The notes under the pieces: generated by a model | What the model saw: the letters and a program-made list of their open reading frames with translations, nothing else | Databases searched by the model: none | What the model was told of the DNA's origin: nothing | In this document: positions 8,378 through 17,182 of the stretch, in pieces | Numbering within the stretch: the first letter of the stretch is position 1 | Layout of the letters: every line of letters starts with the position of its first letter | Source of the DNA: Streptomyces kaniharaensis | GTDB lineage: Bacteria; Actinomycetota; Actinomycetes; Streptomycetales; Streptomycetaceae | Assembly (NCBI RefSeq): GCF_009569385.1 | Contig: NZ_WBOF01000003.1 | Coordinates: 310,001-374,000 of the forward strand | Reading direction: 5' to 3' | DNA: 64,000 nt | Translations under genes and position numbers: made by a program

Positions 8378-9265
8378 ATGGACACCACATCTCTGCACAC
8401 CCGCCCGTGGTCCCGGCGCCTGCGCGGCGCGCTGGACGCACCGGCGCACTGGGAAATCCTGGACATCCCGGCCGGGCCTCTCGCCGACGCGGTGGAATCC
8501 CTTCCGCTCGGGCCGTACCGCGACGCGCTGCGTGGCGTGTGGCTCGGCCACCCCCTCCACCCGGCTCTCGTCCAGCTGCCGCTCGGCTGCTGGATGTCGG
8601 CGGGTCTGCTGGACTTCACCCCGGGCGGGCGCCGGTCGGCCGACGTCCTGGTGGCGGCAGGACTGCTGACCGCCGGGCCCGCCGCGCTCGCCGGCTGGGT
8701 GGACTGGGCCCGGCTCGACCCGCCCCGCCGCCGCACCGGCCTGGTCCACGCCACCGCCAACATCACCGGTGTGCTGCTGTACGCCGGTTCGCTGCTGGCC
8801 CGCAGCCGAGGGCGCCGTGTCCGCGGCCGGGTGCTCGGCCTGGCCGGGCTGGCCGCCGTCTCGGCGGGGGCGGCGCTCGGTGGGCACCTGTCCTACCGGC
8901 AGGCCGCCGGCCCCGACCGCGCGGCCGCGGTGCCCCGGTTGGCACCGGCGGACTGGGTCGGGCTCGGCCCGGTCGAGAACTTCCCGGTCGGGGAGCCCAC
9001 CCGCAGGATGGCGGGCGAACTGGCCGTCGTCGTGGTCCGGGACGGGGAGCGCTGCCATGTGCTCGCGGAGCGCTGCGCCCACCTGTCCGGTCCGCTCTCC
9101 GAGGGGACGGTGGCCGACGGCTGCCTGCGCTGCCCGTGGCACGGCAGCGAGTTCCGGCTGCGGGACGGCGAGGTGGTGCAGGGACCGGCCACGGCGCCGC
9201 AACCGGTGTTCGAGACCCGGGTGCTCTCGGGGCACCTGGAGGTGCGGCTGCCCGGGGCCGGCTGA
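8378..9265 (+). CDS. DUF2231 membrane domain fused to Rieske [2Fe-2S] domain
   Basis: A 295-aa protein. Residues about 50-175 form a DUF2231-type membrane region with four hydrophobic helices and the motif WLGHPLHPALVQLPLG. Residues about 190-295 are a Rieske domain with cluster ligands C233-A-H235 (CAHLSG) and C252-P-W-H255 (CPWHG). The fusion places a soluble electron-transfer cluster beside a membrane anchor, so it probably links a membrane redox pool to a soluble partner; the partner is not identifiable. It lies 71 bp upstream of a methyltransferase and CDGSH gene. Start ATG 8378 has only a weak Shine-Dalgarno. Confidence 0.88.
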   Translation: MDTTSLHTRPWSRRLRGALDAPAHWEILDIPAGPLADAVESLPLGPYRDALRGVWLGHPLHPALVQLPLGCWMSAGLLDFTPGGRRSADVLVAAGLLTAGPAALAGWVDWARLDPPRRRTGLVHATANITGVLLYAGSLLARSRGRRVRGRVLGLAGLAAVSAGAALGGHLSYRQAAGPDRAAAVPRLAPADWVGLGPVENFPVGEPTRRMAGELAVVVVRDGERCHVLAERCAHLSGPLSEGTVADGCLRCPWHGSEFRLRDGEVVQGPATAPQPVFETRVLSGHLEVRLPGAG

Positions 9266-9336
9266 CCGGCCGTCCCCGGCACGCGTCCCGCCTCCGCGGG
9301 CGCGGGCAGCCGCCCGGGAGCACCGCAGGAGGAGGC

Positions 9337-10206
9337 ATGACCGCCGTCGTCCCACCGGCCGATCACGCCGTCCCGGAGCACCCGTACGGCACCGGGATCC
9401 GGGTGGCGGCCGTCCCCGCTGGACACGTGTACGTGCGGTACCTGTCCTCGAGGTGTGACCGCGGAATCTACCCGGGCTGCCCGCCCGGGCCTGACGGGTG
9501 TGACGGGCCTGACGGGTGTGGAGGGCGCCACACGGGGCAGCCGCCCGGCATGCTGCTGATCAGACCGCCGGGCGTGTACGCGCCGCAGGGCGACACCCAC
9601 TTGCTGGTCTCCTGTGTGTGCCGCGAGCCGCTGCACGCCTCCAGCCGCGTGCTGGACCTCTGCACCGGGACGGGCGCCGTCGCGCTCGCGGCCTCGGGGA
9701 AGGGGGCACAGGTCACGGCGGTGGACCTGTCCGCCCGAGCGGTCGCCACGGCCTGGCTCAACGCCAGGCTCCACCACCGCCGGATCCGGCTGCGCCGGGG
9801 CGACCTGCTGGCTCCGGTGGCCGGGCAGCGCTTCGACCTGATCACCGCCAATCCGCCGTACGTCCCGGCCGGGACCGGCACGAGCGCGCCGGGCTGCGGC
9901 GCCGCACTGGCCTGGGACGGCGGACCGGACGGGCGGCTGCTCCTGGACCGGATCTGCCGGACGGCCCCTCGCCTGCTGGCCCGCGGCGGCGTGCTGCTTG
10001 TCGTGCAGTCCTCGCTCGCGAACGTGCCGGCCACACTCACGACGCTGCGTGCCGCCGGACTGCGAACGACGGTGGTGGCCCGCAGACGGCAGGCCTTCGG
10101 GCCGGTGATGACGGCGCGTGCCACGCTGTTCGAACGCTTGCGGCTGATCGCGCCGGGCGAGCGCGAGGAGGAGCTGGTGGTGGTGCGCGGTGTCCGGGAA
10201 CGCTGA
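9337..10206 (+). CDS. HemK2/MTQ2-type protein methyltransferase
   Basis: A class I SAM-dependent methyltransferase of the HemK2/MTQ2 type. Motif I is VLDLCTGTGAVALAAS and the catalytic NPPY tetrapeptide occurs in ITANPPYVPAG; the C-terminus has EREEELVVVRG. This family methylates glutamine in release factors or related substrates, but the substrate in actinomycetes is not established. The ATG at 9337 has an excellent GGAGGAGG, yet the first ~70 residues, rich in Gly, Pro and Cys (PGCPPGPDGCDGPDGCGG), are not part of the fold. The ATG at 9550 (MLLIRPPGVYAPQGD) matches the usual start of the family. The CDGSH gene overlaps its end by 17 bp. Confidence 0.83.
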   Translation: MTAVVPPADHAVPEHPYGTGIRVAAVPAGHVYVRYLSSRCDRGIYPGCPPGPDGCDGPDGCGGRHTGQPPGMLLIRPPGVYAPQGDTHLLVSCVCREPLHASSRVLDLCTGTGAVALAASGKGAQVTAVDLSARAVATAWLNARLHHRRIRLRRGDLLAPVAGQRFDLITANPPYVPAGTGTSAPGCGAALAWDGGPDGRLLLDRICRTAPRLLARGGVLLVVQSSLANVPATLTTLRAAGLRTTVVARRRQAFGPVMTARATLFERLRLIAPGEREEELVVVRGVRER

Positions 10207-10426
10207 CCGGGCCGCGACCCGGATCGTCGTCGTCCCGGGCGGTCCCCTGCTGATCGAGGGTCCTGTCGAGATCGTTCTGCCGGACGGCACGGTCCGGGTC
10301 TGCGAACGCCCGGTGGTGGCGCTGTGCGCCTGCCGCCGCAGCCGTCGCTACCCGTTCTGCGACACCAGCCACCGGCGGCGCGGCCGTCCGGGCGGCGACT
10401 CAGGGACGGCCGTCCGGCAGGGGTGA
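10190..10426 (+). CDS. CDGSH-type iron-sulfur protein
   Basis: A 78-aa CDGSH (mitoNEET-like) protein. Cluster ligands follow the 3Cys-1His pattern: C46, C48, C57 and H61 in LCACRRSRRYPFCDTSH. The residue after Asp is Thr rather than Gly (CDTSH instead of CDGSH), a conservative variant. It binds a redox-active [2Fe-2S] cluster in the cytoplasm. GTG 10190 lies inside the methyltransferase gene (17-bp overlap), so translation is coupled. Its 3' end overlaps by 27 bp, tail to tail, the iron-containing redox enzyme on the other strand. Confidence 0.85.
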   Translation: MSGNADRAATRIVVVPGGPLLIEGPVEIVLPDGTVRVCERPVVALCACRRSRRYPFCDTSHRRRGRPGGDSGTAVRQG

Positions 10427-11395
10427 GCGCAGGGACGTGCGTCCGGCCCGCCAGTGGCCGAGCAGGTGGTCGGCGAAGCGGCCGTCCACCACCTCGGCGG
10501 CGGCCACGCCGAAGGCGATGTCCGGCTCCAACTCCGGCTCAGCGGCGACCAGTTCCTCGATGACTCCGCGGCGGACCAGTTGCTCGTGGACGGCGTCCGC
10601 CTCGACGTGTTCGCGGTAGAACAGGGTGCCGTCGGGCCCGCCGCCCAGCCGCTCCAGCGCGTCGGCCAGGCGGGCGGCTCCTGGTGAGGAGGTGACCTCG
10701 ATCGTGGCGAACTGCCCGACGGCCGCGCCGCGCAGCGCCCGGTGCAGGCCGAAGAGCATCATCAGGTTGACCGCAGCCAGGGACGGCGCGGGAACCAGGT
10801 CCAGGTAGTGCCCGTAGCCGGGATCGAGGCCGAAAGCAGCCATCATCCGGGCGAACAGCAGGGCATGGGCCCGCTCCGGGCGCCCGGCGCCGTACTCGTC
10901 GTACGCGATCGCCATCAGCACCGCCTGCGCGGGCCCATGGATCCTCGGCAGCACCCACACCTGCGGGTCGGCTTCCTTGAGGTGGTAGACCGAGCGGTGC
11001 ACCAGGTACTCGCGGGCGTGCCGGCGCTCGCCCTCGGCCAACAGGAAGTGCGAGGGACCGGTGCCCTCGGACGGCTCCACCAACAGCCGCCCCAGCGCGT
11101 CGGACAGCGGCCGCACGGGCTCCGCCTCGGCGCGCACCGCGGCAAGGAAGGAGCGCTCCAACGCGCGCCGCAGGGCCAGCAGTTCGGGCTCCCACTCCCA
11201 GCCAGGGTGGACACCCGGCAGGCCCCGGTCGTGGAGTTCGTAGCAGAGGTACAGCGCGAGCTGGTGGTCCTCGCCCCACGGATCGGTGAAGGGGCCGGGC
11301 GGTGCGAGCAGCCGTCCGGCGCCGGGCGGTCCGGCCGTCACCAGGCCCAGGACCGCCTCCGACAGCGGCCCGCGCGGGCCGAACAGGCCGCTCAT
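10400..11395 (-). CDS. Iron-containing redox enzyme family protein (heme oxygenase-like fold)
   Basis: A 331-aa all-helical protein of the iron-containing redox enzyme / heme-oxygenase-like di-iron family. Candidate ligands lie in HQLALYLCYELHDRGL, in the helix containing YLVHRSVYHLKE, in the region of MAIAYDEYGAGRPERAHALL, and in LFYREHVEADAVHE, matching the E/H pattern of such oxidases. Biochemically known members oxidise or fragment substrates with O2; the substrate here cannot be read. The ATG at 11395 has GGAG six bases upstream; the longer open frame upstream is antisense to the SpoIIE gene. It is convergent with the CDGSH gene, and in other genomes I recall these families being neighbours. 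Confidence 0.82.
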   Translation of the reverse strand: MSGLFGPRGPLSEAVLGLVTAGPPGAGRLLAPPGPFTDPWGEDHQLALYLCYELHDRGLPGVHPGWEWEPELLALRRALERSFLAAVRAEAEPVRPLSDALGRLLVEPSEGTGPSHFLLAEGERRHAREYLVHRSVYHLKEADPQVWVLPRIHGPAQAVLMAIAYDEYGAGRPERAHALLFARMMAAFGLDPGYGHYLDLVPAPSLAAVNLMMLFGLHRALRGAAVGQFATIEVTSSPGAARLADALERLGGGPDGTLFYREHVEADAVHEQLVRRGVIEELVAAEPELEPDIAFGVAAAEVVDGRFADHLLGHWRAGRTSLRSPLPDGRP

Positions 11396-11523
11396 CGTCC
11401 GCTCCAACAGCCCTCGGTACAGCCGCACCGCCGTACGCCTGCTCCCCGTCGGTCCATCGTGCCCGCCTCCCTCGCAGGGCCGTCCCCCGATCCGCCGGTG
11501 CGGCTTCCCCGTACGGGCGCCGC

Positions 11524-13926
11524 CTAACGCCCGGGGCGCAGCCGTACGGCGAGCAGGCAGCTGTCGTCGGCGGGGTTGGGCCCGCCGAGGCGGGTGGCGA
11601 TGTGGTCGAGGCAGTCCGCCAGATCGGATGCGGCGCATTCCTCGGCCGCGCGCAGGAGGTGGTCCGGACGGCCGGTGCCTCCGCGGCGGTTCAGCAGGCC
11701 GTCCGTCCAGAGCAGCACGGTGTCGCCGGGCCCCAGTGGCAGCACGGTGTCGCGGAAGCGGGTCTCCGGCAGCGCTCCGAGGACGCTGCCGGTCGGCCCC
11801 TCGGTGAGGGCAGCGGCGCCGTCCCGCATCACGGCCGGTGGCAGGTGCCCGGCCGCGCTCCAGGTGAGCGCCCGGGCGGCGGGGTCGAACAGGCCGCACA
11901 GCACGCTGGCGATCCGGTGGCTGCCCTGGTGGCAGAGCATGGCGTTGAGCCGTCCGAGCATTCCGGCCGGGCCCTCGCCCGTGTAGCAGAGGCCACGCAG
12001 GGCGTGCCGCAGTTCCGACATGCCCACCGCGGCGGTGAGACCGTGGCCGCTGACGTCCCCCACGGCGAGCAGGACCCGGTCGTCCGGCAGCTCGGCGAGG
12101 TCGTACCAGTCGCCGCCCACCCGGGGGCGGTCCGCGGCGGGCAGGTAGCGTGCGGCGTGGTCCAGACCGGAGCGGGACGGCTCCGGCTCGCTCGGCGCGG
12201 CCATGAGGGCCGTCTGCAGGGTCCGCGTCGTGCGGTGTTCGGCGGCGGCCCGGCGCCGCTGCTCGGCGAGCCGGGCCCGCATCCCGGCCATGACCTGCTC
12301 GGTGCGGTGCCACTCCGTGACGTCCTGGAGGACGCCCCGCACGGCGCGCAGGCGGCCGGTGCCCGGATCGACGACCGTCTCCGCGGTGATCCGCACGGTG
12401 CGGGCGCTCGAGTCCGCCGGCCCGACGTCGAAGTCCAGGGCCGCCGATCGCCGCCCGCCCAGCAGCCGACCGGCGAACAGCCGGACGGCGGCGCGGTCCG
12501 GCGGGCTCACGCACGCCAGCGCCTCGGCCGAGGTGACCGGGCTCGTGCGTCCGGAATCCAGACCGAGCAGCCGGAGCGCCTCGTCCGACAGCTCGACGCC
12601 CCGCGACCCGGCAGTCCACTGGAAGCTGCCGACGCCCGCCAGCCGCTGCACCTCGCCGAGCCGGGCCGCACGCTCCGCGGCGCCGTTCCGGGGCCGCCAG
12701 GTGAGCAGCACGCCGTCGAGGAAGGGCACCGCCCGCACCGAGAAGATCACGGCGCTCCCCGCGCCCGTGAAGTCCTCGGCCCAGCCCTCGTACCGGACGC
12801 CGGTGGCCACCGCGTCCAGGATCCCGGCGAAGGCGCCGGTCGCGACCAGCCCGGGGAAGAGCTCGCTGAGCCGACGGCCGACCGTCGGGCCCGCAGCGGC
12901 CCTGGCGTTCGCGTAGCCGACCCGCAGGTCGGTGATCGCGCCGGCGCTGACGCCCTCGCGGACCGAGGAGAGCACGAGCACCGGCTCGAACATCGCGTCC
13001 AGGACGTCCCGGAACCAGTACTCGCCGCCCGGCACCACCAGCCCCGGCTCGGTGCTGTCGGCGGCGGTGACCCGCAGCAGGTGTGCCGCCACGAGGCCGG
13101 CCAGCGCGTCCAGGTAGCGGGTGGCCGCGCGGGCCCGGTCGGCCGGGCCGCCCCAGCCGAGGCTCATCGCCCCGATGATCCGGTCGCCGCGGCGCAGCGG
13201 CACGGCGCAGGCGATCCGGCCGGGGACGATCCGGCCGGTCTCGGGCGGCCGGCCGCCGACGTCGTCGGGGTCGAACTCCCAGACCAGGCCGCCGCCATGC
13301 GCCGCCGTCACCAGCGGCACCCCGACCTCCGGCGGAATGCGCTGCCACTGGCTGATCCGGCGGGACTCCACCCCGTGGCTGCCGACCAGCACGAGGGCGC
13401 CGTCGGGTTCCAGCAGGCCCAGCACCACGGCGACGACGCCGAGTGGCGCCATCGCCACCTCGTGCAGCAGCCGGGCCAGTTCCTCGGGCGTGTCGGCGCT
13501 GGCCAGGGCCGAGGCGGCCAGGTGATAGCGGGCAGCCAGGCCGGGGACCGGGGTGAGGGGCGCCGAACCCGGCGGCGCCGGGGTGGGCGGATGCGGCGCC
13601 GGGCGGGTCTGCTCGACGGCGCGGGGCGGAACCTCCTGGTCGCCCGCGGTGTCCTCGATCGGCACCGCGAGGCCCACCAGCCCGGCCGCGATGTCCGCGA
13701 GTCGGCGGTTGGTGTCCTGAGAGAGCCGCACCAGGTGGCCGAAGGCCTCGTCCGGCGTGCAGCCGAGCCGCTCGGTGAGCATGCCCTTCGCCTGTTCGAT
13801 GACGCCCCGGGTCCGCATCGCCCGGCGCAGCCCCTCCGCCTCGGCGCGCAGCCGGTCCACGGCCTCCCGCAGTACGGCCGTCTCGTCGACGCGGGCAGCG
13901 CGGTCGGAGGTCGGGTGCTCAGGCAC
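11524..13926 (-). CDS. ANTAR-GAF-PAS-SpoIIE (PP2C) phosphatase
   Basis: An 800-aa signalling phosphatase. Order: ANTAR-like helices (about 25-85, RTRGVIEQAKGMLTERLG), GAF (about 130-285), two PAS-like segments (about 310-560, second with LQDVTEWHRTE), and a SpoIIE/PP2C domain (about 590-800). The catalytic motifs are VGGDWYDL, AVGDVSGHG, LLWTDGLL and DDSCLLAV. It should dephosphorylate an anti-sigma-factor antagonist; the STAS protein encoded just upstream (13919-14242) is the obvious substrate. GTG 13926 overlaps the STAS stop (GTGCCTGA), giving coupling. ATG 13941 is an alternative start. Confidence 0.87.
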   Translation of the reverse strand: MPEHPTSDRAARVDETAVLREAVDRLRAEAEGLRRAMRTRGVIEQAKGMLTERLGCTPDEAFGHLVRLSQDTNRRLADIAAGLVGLAVPIEDTAGDQEVPPRAVEQTRPAPHPPTPAPPGSAPLTPVPGLAARYHLAASALASADTPEELARLLHEVAMAPLGVVAVVLGLLEPDGALVLVGSHGVESRRISQWQRIPPEVGVPLVTAAHGGGLVWEFDPDDVGGRPPETGRIVPGRIACAVPLRRGDRIIGAMSLGWGGPADRARAATRYLDALAGLVAAHLLRVTAADSTEPGLVVPGGEYWFRDVLDAMFEPVLVLSSVREGVSAGAITDLRVGYANARAAAGPTVGRRLSELFPGLVATGAFAGILDAVATGVRYEGWAEDFTGAGSAVIFSVRAVPFLDGVLLTWRPRNGAAERAARLGEVQRLAGVGSFQWTAGSRGVELSDEALRLLGLDSGRTSPVTSAEALACVSPPDRAAVRLFAGRLLGGRRSAALDFDVGPADSSARTVRITAETVVDPGTGRLRAVRGVLQDVTEWHRTEQVMAGMRARLAEQRRRAAAEHRTTRTLQTALMAAPSEPEPSRSGLDHAARYLPAADRPRVGGDWYDLAELPDDRVLLAVGDVSGHGLTAAVGMSELRHALRGLCYTGEGPAGMLGRLNAMLCHQGSHRIASVLCGLFDPAARALTWSAAGHLPPAVMRDGAAALTEGPTGSVLGALPETRFRDTVLPLGPGDTVLLWTDGLLNRRGGTGRPDHLLRAAEECAASDLADCLDHIATRLGGPNPADDSCLLAVRLRPGR

Positions 13927-14242
13927 AGGCCGCCGCCACATCCGGGTAGAGCGGCAGCACCGCCGACACGCCGCTGAGCTCCACCACGTCCCGGACCCTC
14001 GGCACGGCACCGGCCAGCCGCACCGCACCCCGCCCGTCGCGCGCCCGCCTGGCCGCGCTCAGCAGCGCGTTGAGGCCGGTGGAGTCCACGAAGCCGACGG
14101 CGGCGAGATCGACGACCACGCGGGCCTCTCCACCGTCCACCAGGGCGTCGAGCAGCCGCCGGACGTCGTGCGCCGCGAAGTCGTCGAGGTCCCCGCTGAG
14201 CGCGATCACCGTCCAGCCGTTGACCTGCGGGAAGTCCTTCAT
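13919..14242 (-). CDS. STAS domain anti-sigma factor antagonist
   Basis: A 107-aa SpoIIAA/RsbV-type protein. The phosphorylation loop is VGFVDSTGLNALL, with S54 the likely acceptor serine. In partner switching the dephosphorylated STAS protein binds an RsbW-type kinase and frees a sigma factor. It is co-transcribed with and overlaps the SpoIIE phosphatase at 11524-13926, an expected enzyme-substrate pair. The kinase is not adjacent; an RsbW-like gene lies at 57030-57473. Start ATG 14242 has a weak GAGAG upstream. Transcribed divergently from the YihY gene. Confidence 0.9.
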   Translation of the reverse strand: MKDFPQVNGWTVIALSGDLDDFAAHDVRRLLDALVDGGEARVVVDLAAVGFVDSTGLNALLSAARRARDGRGAVRLAGAVPRVRDVVELSGVSAVLPLYPDVAAACA

Positions 14243-14435
14243 CTGGGTCACTCTCGCCCTTCGGCCCGGCCGCTCGCCGGTGAGCCCCGGGCCCTTCTCC
14301 AGGCTAGGTCCGGGAGGCCACTCGGAGCGAACCTGTCCGTCGAGGGGTGGTAGCCGTCGCCTCGGCGGGCAGACGCACCACGCGGGCCCGGCCCGGCGCG
14401 TCCTCCGGGCCGTCCCGCGCTGGAGGGAGGATGGC

Positions 14436-15482
14436 ATGAACCGGGTCGAACGAACCCTGCGCTCGCTGGACCGCTTCCAGCAGCGCCACACGCCGACGGC
14501 CGTGGTCTTCGGTGTGGTCAAGAAGTACGGCGACGACCGCGGCGGACTGCTCGCCGCTCTCATCTGCTACTACGGGTTCCTCGCGCTCATCCCGTTGCTG
14601 CTCCTGCTCAGCACCGCGCTCGGCTTCGTCCTGCACGGCCGCCCCGGCGCGCAGCGGGCCGTGCTCGATTCCGCACTCGCCGACTTCCCGATCATCGGCG
14701 ACCAGCTCCGCCAGAACGTCCACTCCCTGCAGGGCAACGGCCTCGCCGTGGCCATCGGCGCGCTCGGCCTCCTCTACGGGGCGCTCGGCATCGCCCAGGT
14801 GCTCCAGCACGCCATGGCGGAGATCTGGAACGTCCCGGGCGTTCGGCGGCCGGGCTACTGGCCGCGCCTGGTCCGCAGCCTCCTGCTGCTGGCCGTTCTC
14901 GGCACCGGGCTGCTGCTGGCCACCGCAACGGCCTCGCTCGTGGCCACGTCGCTGACCGGACTGCCCGCCCGCATCGGCGGCCTGCTCGTCTCCGCGATGC
15001 TCAACACCGCCCTGTGCCTGGGTTGCTTCCGCGTGCTCACACCCGGCGGGATCCCGACCCGCGCCCTGTGGCCCGGCTGCCTGCTCGCGGGACCGCTCTT
15101 CACCCTCCTCCAGGCGTTCGGATCCGTCCTGGTCACCCACGAACTGCGCCACGCCGGTCAGGTCTACGGCTTCTTCGCCACGGTCATCGGCCTGCTGTTC
15201 TGGCTCTACCTGGCCGCGCAGATCACGGTGTACGCCGCCGAGGCCAACGTCGTGCTCGCCCGGCACCTGTGGCCGCGCAGCCTGCGCCAGCCGCCGCTCA
15301 CCGACGCCGACGAGCAGGTCCTGGAGTCGGTCGCGCGGCAGGAGGAACGCCGGCCCGAGGAGCAGGTCGAAGTCGCGTTCACGGACGGCGACACGGCTCC
15401 GCCCGACCAAGCCGAACAGGCCGAACAGGCCGAACAGGCCGACGGTGGCAAGACCGACCGCCGCTCCGGCCCGGAGCCGTGA
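14436..15482 (+). CDS. YihY/virulence factor BrkB family membrane protein
   Basis: A 348-aa polytopic inner-membrane protein of the YihY/BrkB family. About six transmembrane segments are visible, starting with LLAALICYYGFLALIPLLLL and ending with GFFATVIGLLFWLYLAAQIT. Family features include the soluble segment containing FPIIGDQLRQNVHSLQGNG and the final AEANVVLARHLWPR. Its function is unsettled; older annotation as RNase BN is wrong. The C-terminal cytoplasmic tail is acidic and contains three EQA repeats. Start ATG 14436 has GGAGGGAGG five bases upstream. A hairpin at 15512-15540 may terminate it. Confidence 0.9.
   Translation: MNRVERTLRSLDRFQQRHTPTAVVFGVVKKYGDDRGGLLAALICYYGFLALIPLLLLLSTALGFVLHGRPGAQRAVLDSALADFPIIGDQLRQNVHSLQGNGLAVAIGALGLLYGALGIAQVLQHAMAEIWNVPGVRRPGYWPRLVRSLLLLAVLGTGLLLATATASLVATSLTGLPARIGGLLVSAMLNTALCLGCFRVLTPGGIPTRALWPGCLLAGPLFTLLQAFGSVLVTHELRHAGQVYGFFATVIGLLFWLYLAAQITVYAAEANVVLARHLWPRSLRQPPLTDADEQVLESVARQEERRPEEQVEVAFTDGDTAPPDQAEQAEQAEQADGGKTDRRSGPEP
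15411..15440 (+). repeat. 9-bp tandem repeat, three copies
   Basis: GCCGAACAG is repeated three times in tandem, plus a partial copy, within the YihY coding sequence. It encodes an EQA tripeptide repeat in the C-terminal tail. Repeat number could vary by slippage without breaking the frame. Confidence 0.8.
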
Positions 15483-15511
15483 CCGTGGACAGAAGAGCGA
15501 CAGCCTAACTC

Positions 15512-15540
15512 CCAACGCCCTTGGCAGGTAACGGCGTTGG
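15512..15540 (+). terminator. Putative terminator hairpin
   Basis: CCAACGCC at 15512-15519 pairs perfectly with GGCGTTGG at 15533-15540 across 13 nt, 30 bp after the YihY stop codon. No U tract follows. Confidence 0.5.
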
Positions 15541-15707
15541 TCCGCTCCTCGAACCAGTTCGACGGTGTGTCGATTCACGCACGTCCCGGGTACGTGACCC
15601 GCGGCCCTCGATAAAATGGGCGCGTCGAAAGCGTCTTCTACGGGGTACCGGGAGCCGTCCCGCCGGTTCTGAACCGGACCAGCCGATCGATCTGGGAGGG
15701 CGCCGTC

Positions 15708-16073
15708 ATGGCCGCACAGATCACCTACCGGCGAGTCTACGAAGAGTCGTCGCCGCAGGACGGGCAGAGGGTGCTCGTCGACCGGGTCTGGCCTCGCGGC
15801 CTGCGCAAGGAGGACGCACACCTGGACGAGTGGCTTCGAGACGTCGCCCCGTCGACCGAACTGCGCCGCTGGTACAGCCACGAGCCGAGCCGCTTCACCG
15901 AGTTCCGCCGCCGCTACCGCGCCGAGCTGCGGGACGCCGCACACCACGAGGCCGCCGGGCACCTGCGCGACCTCGCCTCCCACGACAGGCTCACGCTCCT
16001 GACCGCCACCAAGGACGTCGACCACAGCCAGGCCGCCGTACTCGCCGAGTGGCTGACCGGGAAGAAGCAGTGA
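15708..16073 (+). CDS. DUF488 family protein
   Basis: A 121-aa DUF488 protein. Hallmarks are VLVDRVWPRGLRKEDAHLD followed by EWLRDVAPSTELRRWY, and LTLLTATKDVDHSQAAVLAEW at the C-terminus. The family is widespread and small; no activity is established, although a nucleotide-related or stress role has been suggested by context elsewhere. The ATG at 15708 has GGGAGGG about eight bases upstream. It appears monocistronic, after a 225-bp gap. Confidence 0.9.
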   Translation: MAAQITYRRVYEESSPQDGQRVLVDRVWPRGLRKEDAHLDEWLRDVAPSTELRRWYSHEPSRFTEFRRRYRAELRDAAHHEAAGHLRDLASHDRLTLLTATKDVDHSQAAVLAEWLTGKKQ

Positions 16074-16200
16074 TCGACGCTGCAACAGCGACGGCTCGGA
16101 CGGGACGGATCTCCAGGTATGGTCGTGCCCCGGCGGCGCGACCTACCTGGCCTACGGCCACCGACACATCTGCCCAGCCTCAGGGCCTTGCGCCGGACAG

Positions 16201-17121
16201 TCAGGACGCGGCGCGCAGACGCTTTCGGCCGGCCTTCTGCACAGCGCTCTGGAGTTCGTCGCGGTTCATGGTGGAGCGGTGCGGTATGTCCAGGTCGGTG
16301 GCCCGTTCGTACAGCTCCGCCTTGGTGAGCCGGTCGAGGTCCTCCTTGGCGGTGATCCGCTTCTTCGCCGTGGGTGCGGCCTTGGCGGTCTTCGCCGACG
16401 TGCTCTTGGTGCCGGTCGCGGCCTTGGGCGTGCGGCTCGTGGCTCTGCGGCTCTGCTTCCGCCCGCCGGCGGCGGCCGGCTCGGCCTCGCCCTTGCCGCC
16501 CCGGGCCCCCTCCAGGCTGCGGCGCAGGACGTCCATGAGGTCGACGACGTTGGTGGCCTCGGCCGGCGGGCCCTCGGAGACGGCGATCTCGCGGCCGGCG
16601 GCCTTGTCCTCGACGAGCTTGCGGACCTGCTCGGCGTAGGTGTCGCGATAGGCGTCCGGATCCCAGTCGACTTCGAGCATGCCGATCAGTTGCTGGGCCG
16701 TGTCGAGTTCCTTCGCGGTGAGTTTCACGTCCTCGCCCGGCAGGCTGTCGATCTCCCTCCTCGGGTCGCGGACCTCGTCGGCGAAGTGCATCGTGTGCAG
16801 TTCCAGCAGCCCGCCGTCGGCCCGCACGGCCGTCAGGTACTCCTTGCCGCGCATCGCGAACATCGCCAGCCCGGCCCGGTTCGTCCGCTCCAGCGACGTC
16901 GCCAGCAGCGCGTAGATCTTCGCGTACTCCGGCGAGCGCGGCCCGAGGTAGTACGTGCGGTCGAAGAAGATCGGATCGACCTGGTCGAGGTCGACGAACG
17001 CGGAGATGTCGATCGTCTTCGACCGGCCCGGCGAGATCTGCTCCAGCTCGTCCGGCTCGACGATCACGTACTCGCCCTCGGTGAGCTCGTACCCCTTGAC
17101 GATCTCCCCGAACGGGACTTC
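16201..17121 (-). pseudogene. ku: Ku protein, C-terminal part of an interrupted gene
   Basis: Reading minus from 17121, the frame gives EVPFGEIVKGYEL, then VIVEPDELEQISPGRSKTID and FFDRTYYLGP, unmistakable bacterial Ku (NHEJ DNA-end binding). It continues through the bridge and a basic Ala/Lys-rich tail to a SAP-like end (LTKAELYERATDLDI, MNRDELQSAVQK). About 305 codons are present. The first ~55 codons are missing here and lie 4.7 kb away at 21797-21961, beyond the mobile element. The nearest in-frame start is GTG 17067, which would give a 288-aa protein lacking the N-terminal strands of the beta-barrel. Loss of NHEJ function from this locus is likely unless another ku exists. Confidence 0.93.
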
Positions 17122-17122
17122 T

Positions 17123-17131
17123 CTGAACTAA
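17123..17131 (+). repeat. Left terminal inverted repeat of the ku element
   Basis: CTGAACTAA lies five bases inside the left ku junction and is the exact reverse complement of the sequence at 21778-21786. Outside the 9-bp core the ends share only scattered bases (two T's outward, GC inward), so the recognition sites are short. Confidence 0.75.
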
Positions 17132-17182
17132 GCGAGCAAAGGGGCCTGACGGCGTGTCGCCGAGAGTGGCAGACTGGCGGCC

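Noticed and set aside
11396..13348. Long N-terminal extension of the iron-containing redox enzyme
   Set aside because: The upstream frame is Arg/Pro-rich and overlaps the SpoIIE gene; ATG 11395 has a proper ribosome site and matches the family start.
15411..15440. CRISPR or regulatory repeat
   Set aside because: Three 9-bp units in coding frame without spacers; a simple coding tandem repeat.
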